This document shows positions 57,405-64,000 of a stretch of 64,000 bases of DNA, one piece after another (position 1 is the first letter of the stretch; every line of letters begins with the position of its first letter). Origin of the DNA: Frondihabitans sucicola (GTDB lineage: Bacteria > Actinomycetota > Actinomycetes > Actinomycetales > Microbacteriaceae); contig NZ_AP027732.1 in the NCBI RefSeq assembly GCF_030296615.1, positions 124,001 to 188,000 on the forward strand, given 5' to 3'. Below the pieces are notes generated by a model, which had not been told where the DNA came from, did no database searches, and saw only the letters and a program-made list of their open reading frames with translations. The position numbers and the translations under genes are program-made.

Positions 57405-60400
57405 CTAGCGGGGCAGCTTCAGGGCGACGTTCAGCAGGCGCGTGGTCTGCGTCGCACTGAAGTTGTCGTCGCTGACGAGGGTGACGCCAACGGTGCCGAA
57501 CGGGCCGTGACCCGTGATCGCCATGCCCTCGAAGTTGTCGAGCAGCGGGTTGGCCTGAGTCTCGAGCGAGGTGGCGCCGAGGGTCGGGCCCTTCACCAGA
57601 TCGGCGACGAGCTTCTTGGTGAGCACGCTGCGCGACGGCGCGGCCGACAGGTTGGCCACGCGACTGACATCGGACGCTCGCGAGAGACCGGAGACCGCGT
57701 AGAGCTTGACGGCGTTGCCGGTCGCTGGGGCGTACGAGGCTTCTTCGACGACCAGCTGATCGTCGCTGACGGCCGCCACCTCGGGAACGCGCATGCCGGT
57801 CTCCGTGCGGTACGCAACCTGCTTGGCGAGCTTCCAGGACCCGTGGCGATCCTGGTCGTAGACCAGGAACCGGTGGGAGTTGGCGTCACCGGCGGACGAG
57901 ACGTCGCCCGAGAGCGCACCCTCCATGGCCGCCACGACGGTTCGGCCGGAGGGCGAGATGGTCAGCCCCTCGAGAGTGGCGTTCGACGTCGATTCACCCG
58001 CCACGGTCGACCCCGGCAGGGTCGTCCCGGTGACGGCGAAGCGACTCGGCACGGGCAGCGACGCCTTCTGGACGCCGTCGCGGCCGAAGACGCGAATCGA
58101 CGGCTCCGTCTCGGAGCTGATCAGGTAGTCGCCGTCCGGCAGGACCGCGAGGCCCTCGTTGTCGGCGGTGAGCCCCGTGTAGGGCGTGCCGTCGGGCTGC
58201 TTCAGCACGAGCGGCGCCCTGGTCACGGTGGGCTTGGTCAGCGACGAGATGAACCACAGGCGCGACGGATCGTCGGCGTGATTGTCGACGGCCGAGACCC
58301 AGGCGTGCGAGCGACGGTCGTAGGCGAGCGACGACAGCCCGCCCACCTCGGCGCCGTGCGAGACCAGCTTGTTCAGAGCGTCGCTGTAGCCGAGCGCGAT
58401 GCCCGCCGGCGGGATCACGGGCGACTCGGGGACGACCTTGCCGAACAACCGCACGACCTGGGGGTCGTGGTCGCTGACCTGATCGGCGTACTCCGAGTTG
58501 GTGTGGATGACCTCGTACTCGGGCTTGCCCACGCCGGACGTGACGAGGATGTGGTCGAGCACCTCGCTGACGCCCTGGTAGTCGTAGGTGTACTGCTGAT
58601 CGGCGGGAAGGGTGGTGATGAGATCGGTGAGGATCTTCTTGCCGGTCGCGGCCCCCGTCAGTGTCTGCAGAGCCGGGCTGAACTGGTAGTCGTTCAGGTC
58701 GCCGGCCACCACGACGTTCGCCTTGGAGTCTTTCGCGAGCAGCTTCGAGACGAACCCGTTGACGAGCGTCGCCTGAGCCTTCCGCTGGATCGCGGACGAC
58801 TGCGCCGGGAACTGGAATCTGCCGTCTTGGCTCTGGTCGCCGCCTTTGGAGTCGAAGTGGTTGCCGACGACGAACACTGTCTTGCCTCGGAACGAGAACT
58901 CGCCCACGAGCGGCTTGCGACTGGAGTCCCAGGCGGAGTCGGTGGGCGCGATGCGACCGGGAGACAGCGTGAGATCGGGCTTGCCGTGCGTGGACGAGAC
59001 CGCCGTGGCCGTCGTCGACCGGTTGACCGTGGCGGCGCCGCGGTCGACGAACGTGACGCGGTCGGGGTTGAAGAGGAAGACGATCCGGATGTTACCGCCG
59101 GGCTGACCGCCGTCGGCGTCGTTCACCGGATCGACCGACCGCGTCTGGTACGTAGGGCCCCCGGCCGCGGCGATCGCGGCCGTGAGCTTGGTCAGCGTCT
59201 GGTCGGACGCGACCGTGCCGTCGTCGGTCGCGCCGGTGTTGTCCTGCACTTCTTCGACGGTGAGGATGTCGGGCGAGGCCAGATTCGTGACGACGCCCTT
59301 GGCCAACGCCGCGAACTTCGTCGCAGGATCGGAGGGGGCCAGGTTCTCGACGTTGTAGGTCGCGACCGAGAGCTGGTCGCTCTTCGCCTTCGATGCCACG
59401 GTGGGCGCCAGGTTCGCCTTGGTCACGGTGCCGAGTCGTGTTGCCGCCACGAGGTAGCCGCCGAATTGCGAGTAGTCGATCGGACCGACCGTCGCCCCGG
59501 TGAAGACGTCGCCGACGCTCACGCCGGGGTTCGAGCCGTCGGTGGGGACGACCTCGAGCCGACCGGAGGGCGTCGCGTTCTCGGCGGTCAGGAGCGTGCC
59601 TCCGCGAATGCTGCGGAGCTGGTCGGGCTTGGTCGTGATGTACTGCTCGCCGTACGCGTCGGAGGGCCCGACGACACGAGCGTTGTCGACCTCGACCCGC
59701 ATGCCCTCGACCGACTCGTAGTAGTCGAGCGCCGAGCGGCTCGGTGTGAGAGTCGTGGACTCGATGGTGGCGCCGCCCAGGTCGGGGGCATAGGCGGCCG
59801 GCACGACGTCGGGACCGAGGACGACGGCGGCCGGAAGCGCGTTGTCGTGGGAGAGCACGGCGACCGTGGGGCTGGTCAGCTCGGTGACGGAGAGGTTCGA
59901 GGTCGTGGTGGTCGAGTCGCCCGAGGCGAGCTGGTAGAAGTCTTTGACCGTGGCGCTCACGAGCACGGAGTCGCCGGCCGCGACCGTGGGCGCGGTGCCC
60001 GTGTACACGAAGACGCCCTCGCTGGTGGCCGGGTCGGAGTCGGCCGTCGGGTCTTGGATCCAGTAGCCCCGCGAGGATCCTGAGCCACGGACCGCCGTGA
60101 CGATGCCCGGAACGTTCGTGACCGTGTCGCCGTCGAGCGGCGATTTCCAGCCGGCGCCCTGAATGTCGTGGATGCGCACGTCGCCCGGCGTCGGGGTGGG
60201 CCCGCCCGGATCGGTGGGCGGCGTCGCGGTGTTGGCGGCACCCGGCGTGGGAGCTGCGGCGGCGAAGTCGACGGCGTTGTCGTCGGAGTCGGACGCGGTC
60301 AGGCGCTGAACGGACGAGGTGTTGCTCGCGCCGGTAGCCGGCGACGACTCGGCCAGGGCCGCGGCGCCGAAGCCGACGAGGTCGATGGAGGCAGCAGAGC

Positions 60401-60842
60401 AGGACGCGGAGTCGGTGCAGGTGAGTGCCGTCTGCGAGGCCACCAGCGCGACGGTGCCGTCGGTGGCCGACAGGGCGATGGTGCCGCTGACGGCGGGTGA
60501 GGGCAGAGCCGTCGAGCCGCCTGATCCCTTGCCTTCTCCGACCAGGTACGTCGCACCGGGCGCGATGGTGCCCGTCAGTGCGGTCAGCTGCCAGGAGCCG
60601 GTAGCCGACTTCGAGTGGTATTGGACCGAGGAGGTCGAGAGATCGACCGGCGACGAGCCTCGGTTGCTGAGTTCGATGAAGTCGTTGGTGTAGGTGGCGC
60701 CGCTGTTGCCGCCGCCGCCGTAGACCTCGTTGATGACGAGCCCCGACGACGGCGCGGCCGTAGCCGGTGAGGCCACCAGAGCGCCGCCGACGAGCGCGAA
60801 AGCGGCGAGCACCGCTCCGGACACTGCATGTGATCGTTGCAT
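57405..60842 (-). CDS. Secreted nuclease (ExeM/NucH-like) fused to a phytase-like esterase domain
   Basis: A 1145-residue exported protein, intact. Signal peptide at residues 1-29 (SGAVLAAFALVGGALVASPA). A lamin-tail domain follows (GLVINEVYGGGGNSGATYTN, residues about 33-150), then OB/middle region, then an endonuclease/exonuclease/phosphatase domain with SVATYNVENLAPSD (about 495), VGNHFDSKGGDQ (about 660), VVAGDLNDYQFSP and SDHDPQVV (about 790), the ExeM/NucH signature. The last 330 residues (GGLSSLAYDRRSHAWVSAVD, LTADNEGLAVLPDGDYLISS, NFEGMAITG) match the esterase-like-phytase fold. ATG 60842 follows GGGGAGAG. Probably degrades extracellular DNA and phosphoesters for phosphate. Lies downstream of its own promoter, divergent from HdeD. 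Confidence 0.92.
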   Translation of the reverse strand: MQRSHAVSGAVLAAFALVGGALVASPATAAPSSGLVINEVYGGGGNSGATYTNDFIELSNRGSSPVDLSTSSVQYHSKSATGSWQLTALTGTIAPGATYLVGEGKGSGGSTALPSPAVSGTIALSATDGTVALVASQTALTCTDSASCSAASIDLVGFGAAALAESSPATGASNTSSVQRLTASDSDDNAVDFAAAAPTPGAANTATPPTDPGGPTPTPGDVRIHDIQGAGWKSPLDGDTVTNVPGIVTAVRGSGSSRGYWIQDPTADSDPATSEGVFVYTGTAPTVAAGDSVLVSATVKDFYQLASGDSTTTTSNLSVTELTSPTVAVLSHDNALPAAVVLGPDVVPAAYAPDLGGATIESTTLTPSRSALDYYESVEGMRVEVDNARVVGPSDAYGEQYITTKPDQLRSIRGGTLLTAENATPSGRLEVVPTDGSNPGVSVGDVFTGATVGPIDYSQFGGYLVAATRLGTVTKANLAPTVASKAKSDQLSVATYNVENLAPSDPATKFAALAKGVVTNLASPDILTVEEVQDNTGATDDGTVASDQTLTKLTAAIAAAGGPTYQTRSVDPVNDADGGQPGGNIRIVFLFNPDRVTFVDRGAATVNRSTTATAVSSTHGKPDLTLSPGRIAPTDSAWDSSRKPLVGEFSFRGKTVFVVGNHFDSKGGDQSQDGRFQFPAQSSAIQRKAQATLVNGFVSKLLAKDSKANVVVAGDLNDYQFSPALQTLTGAATGKKILTDLITTLPADQQYTYDYQGVSEVLDHILVTSGVGKPEYEVIHTNSEYADQVSDHDPQVVRLFGKVVPESPVIPPAGIALGYSDALNKLVSHGAEVGGLSSLAYDRRSHAWVSAVDNHADDPSRLWFISSLTKPTVTRAPLVLKQPDGTPYTGLTADNEGLAVLPDGDYLISSETEPSIRVFGRDGVQKASLPVPSRFAVTGTTLPGSTVAGESTSNATLEGLTISPSGRTVVAAMEGALSGDVSSAGDANSHRFLVYDQDRHGSWKLAKQVAYRTETGMRVPEVAAVSDDQLVVEEASYAPATGNAVKLYAVSGLSRASDVSRVANLSAAPSRSVLTKKLVADLVKGPTLGATSLETQANPLLDNFEGMAITGHGPFGTVGVTLVSDDNFSATQTTRLLNVALKLPR

Positions 60843-61004
60843 TCGTGTTCTCTCCCCTGAGTCGGACACTTCGATATAACCGCGTTCGCGTGAACGCCGG
60901 GTGGCCTGTCCACAGAGAGTTGGTACTTTCCACAAGACGAACGGAGTCGTGCACAGGCCGGTCCGAGAGCCCTAGGCTCGCGGTATCGACTCTGGGAGGC
61001 AGTC
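60843..61004. promoter_or_regulatory. Divergent promoter region, nuclease / HdeD
   Basis: A TATATC box on the minus strand (complement of GATATA near 60872) is the best -10 for the nuclease gene. An inverted repeat CGTTC/GAACG (60884-60896) lies next to it and may be an operator. No other element is evident in the 162 bases. Confidence 0.35.
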
Positions 61005-61547
61005 ATGACCGGTTCCGTCCAACCCGATCCCTCACGCTTCACGTTGCACCGATCGTGGGTGCTCGGCGTCGCGATCGCCGCGATCGTCCTCGGGCTGATC
61101 GCCCTGTTCTTCCCCGCCGCCTCGCTTCTGACGATCGCCATCGTCTTCGGCATCTTCCTGCTCGTGCTCGGGCTGTTCCGCCTGTGGCTGTCCTTCTCGG
61201 CCCGCGATCTTGCCACGGGGGCGCGCTGGCTCACGGGCATCCTGGGAGCACTGATCCTGGTCGCGGCGATCCTCTGCCTCGCCGACCCGTTCCAGTCGCT
61301 GCAGGTCCTCGGCTTCGTGTCCGGCTTCGGCTGGATCTTCGAAGGCGCCGCCGGCGTGCTGGGCGGCTGGCGCGGCTTTGTCGGCGGCCCGCGGTGGTTG
61401 CCGGTGATCGCCGGCGTCGTGTCGATCGTGGCCGGAATCGTCATGATGATCCTGCCGGTGGCGGCCCTCTCGGCGTTCGTGACCGTCGGCGGCATCATCC
61501 TGATCGTGCTCGGCGTCGTCGCACTGCTGCATCTCCCCCGGCGCTGA
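61005..61547 (+). CDS. HdeD family (DUF308) membrane protein
   Basis: A 180-residue protein with six hydrophobic segments arranged as three hairpins: VLGVAIAAIVLGLIALFFPA, LLTIAIVFGIFLLVLGLFRL, GILGALILVAAILCLADPFQ and further pairs up to LLHLPRR. The repeated G-x3-GxxxxxxP pattern is typical of HdeD/DUF308 proteins, linked in enterics to acid resistance. ATG 61005. Function in actinobacteria not established. Convergent with the GNAT gene. Confidence 0.92.
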   Translation: MTGSVQPDPSRFTLHRSWVLGVAIAAIVLGLIALFFPAASLLTIAIVFGIFLLVLGLFRLWLSFSARDLATGARWLTGILGALILVAAILCLADPFQSLQVLGFVSGFGWIFEGAAGVLGGWRGFVGGPRWLPVIAGVVSIVAGIVMMILPVAALSAFVTVGGIILIVLGVVALLHLPRR

Positions 61548-61564
61548 CCACGGGCGTTGATCAC

Positions 61565-61648
61565 GGGGCGGGTACCGCTCGATGATCGCCGCGGGGCGGC
61601 CACCGAGGGGCGGGTGCCGCTCGGCGATCGCCGCAGGGCGGCTACCGA
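61565..61648. repeat. Two 42-bp tandem units at a gene 3' end
   Basis: Units at 61565-61606 and 61607-61648 match at most positions (GGGGCGGGTRCCGCTCGRYG then GATCGCCGCRGGGCGGC); a third starts at 61649. The second unit carries the stop codon of the GNAT gene (61642-61644), the first lies beyond it. Confidence 0.8.
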
Positions 61649-62121
61649 GGGGCCGATCGCTTGATCCTGCGCACCAGGGCCACGTCGCGCGGCGGCGCGA
61701 AACCGAGGCTCTCGTACAGCGCCGTCCCGTCAGCCGTCGCGCTGAGGTGCAGCACCGTCGCGCCCACCTCGGTGTCGAACCACTCGAGCAGGGCCTCGAC
61801 GACCGTCCGCGCGTGACCGCGCCGCCGGTGCTCGATCCGAGTGCTGACGTTCGAGAGGTGGCCGTGGATCCCGGTGGGGTTGCGCGGGCTGGGCGTGTGC
61901 AGGTCGCAGATTCCCACGGCGCAGCTCACGACACCGTCGACCCGGTCGTCGACGACGAACGCCGCGAAGCGATCCTGCGGCCCGGTCAGCCGCGCTTCGA
62001 ACCAGGCCGCCGCGGCCGTGCGCCACGGCGCCCCGCCGTCGGGATCCTCGCCCATCGACCGCATCATCTCGGCGCGAAGCTCGACCAGGGCTGCCGTGTC
62101 GTCGACCGTGGCCCGCCTCAC
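61642..62121 (-). CDS. GNAT family N-acetyltransferase
   Basis: A 159-residue acetyltransferase starting RRATVDDTAALVELRAEMMR, with acetyl-CoA loop LSNVSTRIEHRRRGHARTVV and terminal GTALYESLGFAPPRDVALVR. These are standard GNAT motifs; size is normal. GTG 62121 lies one base after the stop of the DUF4436 gene on the same strand. The stop lies inside a 42-bp repeat, and a read-through copy of the terminal codons lies beyond it. Substrate unknown. Confidence 0.9.
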   Translation of the reverse strand: MRRATVDDTAALVELRAEMMRSMGEDPDGGAPWRTAAAAWFEARLTGPQDRFAAFVVDDRVDGVVSCAVGICDLHTPSPRNPTGIHGHLSNVSTRIEHRRRGHARTVVEALLEWFDTEVGATVLHLSATADGTALYESLGFAPPRDVALVRRIKRSAPR

Positions 62122-62122
62122 G

Positions 62123-63076
62123 CTAGGAGCCCCCGGCGTTCGACTCGTCGTCGAGGTGCTTCTGCCGAAGCACCGTGCTCTCCCGCCACAGGATGTGAGC
62201 GCCGGTCCAGACGAACATGATCGCGACGAGGCAGAGGCACGGGAACAAGAACACGAAGTCGAGAGTCGTCCCGATCGGCGGGGCGCCCGGCATGGCGCTG
62301 CGGAGCGCCGGGAACGACAGCAGCGTCGCGCTCAGCCAGATGACGTTGGAGAATTCGAGCTTGCGCCGGATGATCGCGCTGCCGATCGTCACGACGGCCA
62401 TCAGCGTGGTGAAGAGGATGGCGAGCACGTAGAACAGCACGATCACGATGGTGAGAGCGTCGCGGTGCCCGTCGAGGGCGACGGGTACGAGCGTTCGGCC
62501 GTTCTGCACCGCGGAAGACGAGCGCGTCGCGTCGAGCACCCACGGCCGCGCCGAGTTCGACAGGTCGACCTCGAACGGCACGGCCGCGCCGGTCTTGTCG
62601 TTCTGCACGCTGAGCTGGAAGTTCGCGAACGGCTGGTCGAACGGGTACGCGGTGTCGCCGCGGTCGAGCGTGAGCGTGAGTGCCGTCGCGTCGACGACGG
62701 ACTGCCCGGGGAAGGTCACCACCGACGTCGTCACGCCCCCGCTCGACACCTCGATGCGCAGGCTCTTCGAGATCTCGCCGGCCTTCGTCCCGACCAGGTT
62801 GCCGTGCGGGATGGGAAGCACATTGGCCTGGACCACCCGGTTCGTCAGATCGATGTCCTGCACCGACATGCGCAGTTGGAGGTACGAGCCGCTGGCCGTG
62901 TTCGGCCCGTGCACGGGCACCGCGGTCGTGCTGCGGAGGGCCCCCGAGATGCCGATCACGACGTAGTACACGGCGAGCAGGATCACGGCGACGATCAGGA
63001 TCACGGGCGCCGGGTTCCGCCGTCGGGGTGCCGGTGTCGAGGCGACCGTGCTGTTCCTGCTGTCGGTGGTGGTCAT
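62123..63076 (-). CDS. DUF4436 membrane protein
   Basis: A 317-residue protein: N-terminal helix VILIVAVILLAVYYVVIGIS, a beta-rich extracytoplasmic domain (SYLQLRMSVQDIDLTNRVVQ, PFDQPFANFQLSVQ), then three C-terminal helices ending VAIMFVWTGAHILWRES. This is the DUF4436 layout, known mostly in actinobacteria. Its ATG at 63076 overlaps the upstream stop as ATGA, so it is coupled to the partial surface protein. Role not known; a cell-envelope function is likely. Confidence 0.9.
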   Translation of the reverse strand: MTTTDSRNSTVASTPAPRRRNPAPVILIVAVILLAVYYVVIGISGALRSTTAVPVHGPNTASGSYLQLRMSVQDIDLTNRVVQANVLPIPHGNLVGTKAGEISKSLRIEVSSGGVTTSVVTFPGQSVVDATALTLTLDRGDTAYPFDQPFANFQLSVQNDKTGAAVPFEVDLSNSARPWVLDATRSSSAVQNGRTLVPVALDGHRDALTIVIVLFYVLAILFTTLMAVVTIGSAIIRRKLEFSNVIWLSATLLSFPALRSAMPGAPPIGTTLDFVFLFPCLCLVAIMFVWTGAHILWRESTVLRQKHLDDESNAGGS

Positions 63077-64000
63077 GAGTCCCTCCCGGGGGAGTCGGTG
63101 GTGGACGAGGCTTCGGGTCGTGGGAGTTCCGGCGGCGGGGCCGGTGCCGTGGGCGGCGGGGCGGCAGGCGGGGCGCCGGGCGCGTGGCGGCCGGTGGGCG
63201 CCTTCGTCCCTGCGGCTCCCGCATTCGTCGCCGACGGCCGAACCGGTGGTGCCTCCGGGGCAGGCCCGGACGTCGGCCCTCTTGGCACCGAGCCTGACGC
63301 CCGGCCACGGCGACGGCCGGCCTCGGCCACCGTCGCGGCGAGCGCCAGCAGCAGCATGGCGAGCAGCGGCACGAAGGCGCCCGGGAACGTCGTGATGTTG
63401 AACGTCGTGATGGCGCTGGCCAGCTGCTGCGTGTCGCTCGGCGCACCGGCGACCGCGAACGACGACGTCAGAGCGTTCGACTGCGACGGGGTGGAGGAGT
63501 CGAGCGACAGCTGCTGCCGTGCCAGCGCCGGGGCATTGAGCGGGTCGGCGTAGACGCGGATCTCGGCCTGCGCCTGCTGGCCCGGGAGCAGCGTGAAGGA
63601 GCAGCTGAAGGTCGTGGTTCCGACGGCGCAGGGCGTGGTGACGCCGGCGATCGTGACGGTGGCCGTCCGGTAGAGGATGCCGGGCGTGATCCTGCCGGCC
63701 AGCGTCAGGTCGACCGAGGTCGCCAGTGCGTTCGGGCCGAGAGTGCCCCGGAACGCTGCGACCGTGCCGGGCTGGAGCTCGCCGACGGAGAGTCGCAGGT
63801 CGAGGGGAAGCGCTCCCCCGGCGCCAGAGCCGGAGCGTCCCGACCCGCCCGATCGTCCCGACCCGCTCCCCGGAGACGGAGACGGAGACGGAGACGGAGA
63901 CGAGGACGGAGCGGGAGCAGGAGACGGAGCGGGGACCGACGACGGCGGAGCGGACGGCGACGGCGCGACCGGAGGCGCGGGCACCACCTCGGGAGGCCCG
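63073..64000 (-). CDS. Pro/Ser-rich envelope protein, 5' end beyond window
   Basis: The frame is open from the right edge to TGA at 63073; the start is not visible. Visible order: a Pro/Ser/Ala stalk (PAPSPAPAPSSSPSPSPSPS), a Gly/Ser linker, a beta-rich domain (LSVGELQPGTVAAFRGTLGP, FSCSFTLLPGQQAQAEIRVY with a cysteine pair), one helix AFVPLLAMLLLALAATVAEA, and a Pro-rich cytoplasmic tail. Coupled by ATGA to the DUF4436 gene. Not recognised as a named family; probably an exported or membrane-anchored protein with the sandwich domain outside. Confidence 0.7.
   Translation of the reverse strand, partial: GPPEVVPAPPVAPSPSAPPSSVPAPSPAPAPSSSPSPSPSPSPGSGSGRSGGSGRSGSGAGGALPLDLRLSVGELQPGTVAAFRGTLGPNALATSVDLTLAGRITPGILYRTATVTIAGVTTPCAVGTTTFSCSFTLLPGQQAQAEIRVYADPLNAPALARQQLSLDSSTPSQSNALTSSFAVAGAPSDTQQLASAITTFNITTFPGAFVPLLAMLLLALAATVAEAGRRRGRASGSVPRGPTSGPAPEAPPVRPSATNAGAAGTKAPTGRHAPGAPPAAPPPTAPAPPPELPRPEASSTTDSPGRDS

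Noticed and set aside
57507-60083. An 858-codon open frame antisense to the nuclease
   Set aside because: Same codon-complement effect: composition dominated by Arg, Val, Gly and Asp, no motifs, and the minus-strand nuclease has signal peptide and catalytic motifs.
60905-60940. DnaA-box-like TGTCCACAG and TTTCCACAA
   Set aside because: Two mismatched boxes in an ordinary divergent promoter region, with no dnaA, dnaN or clustered boxes; no support for an origin.

Overview
The window is a GC-rich chromosomal segment (estimated near 70% G+C by eye, codon third positions almost always G or C) from an actinobacterium. Gene content and style (ROK and LacI regulators, MalFG-type sugar importers, an actinobacterial kdp locus, an LAFTG-anchored surface protein, a DUF4436 membrane protein, frequent ATGA/GTGA couplings) fit Microbacteriaceae best, but the genus cannot be fixed from the sequence. 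There is no rRNA operon, prophage, insertion sequence or CRISPR array; one tRNA (Arg, ACG) is present.

Layout. 1-7.1 kb: dipeptide/oligopeptide ABC importer (minus) facing a ROK regulator, an M81 (MlrC-like) metallopeptidase and CutC. 7.2-11.4 kb: GntR regulator with a clear operator, an organic-anion MFS carrier, an HpcH/HpaI aldolase and a D-2-hydroxyacid dehydrogenase, probably a hydroxy/keto-acid catabolic unit. 11.4-15 kb: ABC-2 exporter coupled to a NarL-type two-component system whose kinase carries an unusual C-terminal membrane-anchored tail. 14.9-24.4 kb: a six-gene carbohydrate operon on the minus strand (two permeases, a Tat-type binding lipoprotein, an unrecognised large protein, a GH36-like alpha-galactosidase, a Gfo/Idh oxidoreductase) with a divergent LacI repressor and palindromic operators. 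24.4-31.8 kb: small redox/hydrolase genes with TetR and MarR regulators, two decayed gene remnants and tRNA-Arg. 31.9-36 kb: PAP2 phosphatase, ferritin-like VIT1 transporter and a sortase-type surface protein. 36.4-44.6 kb: a complete kdp potassium-import locus (small ORF, F, A, B, C, D, E). 44.7-57.2 kb: DUF429, GNAT, GlgX, a family 4 glycosyltransferase, a RibD/DHFR-like reductase, cardiolipin synthase, DUF805, a small kinase, ABC-F and TetR. 57.4-64 kb: a large secreted nuclease/phytase-like fusion, HdeD, GNAT, DUF4436 and a partial surface protein.

Two features cut across the window. First, at least 20 genes' reading frames are broken by a single missing base, nearly always in a run of four or five C or G, and essentially always in the same direction; this looks like systematic homopolymer base-calling error rather than biology, so most interrupted genes here are probably intact in the organism. 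Second, intergenic space is rich in unexplained repeats: three copies of an 85-bp palindromic element with fixed 23-39-23 architecture (36097, 45787, 56339), and several unrelated minisatellites (periods 5, 16, 18, 31 and 42 bp) that sit at gene 3' ends. Genes with one homopolymer interruption are listed as CDS with the break noted; only remnants with independent damage are called pseudogenes.
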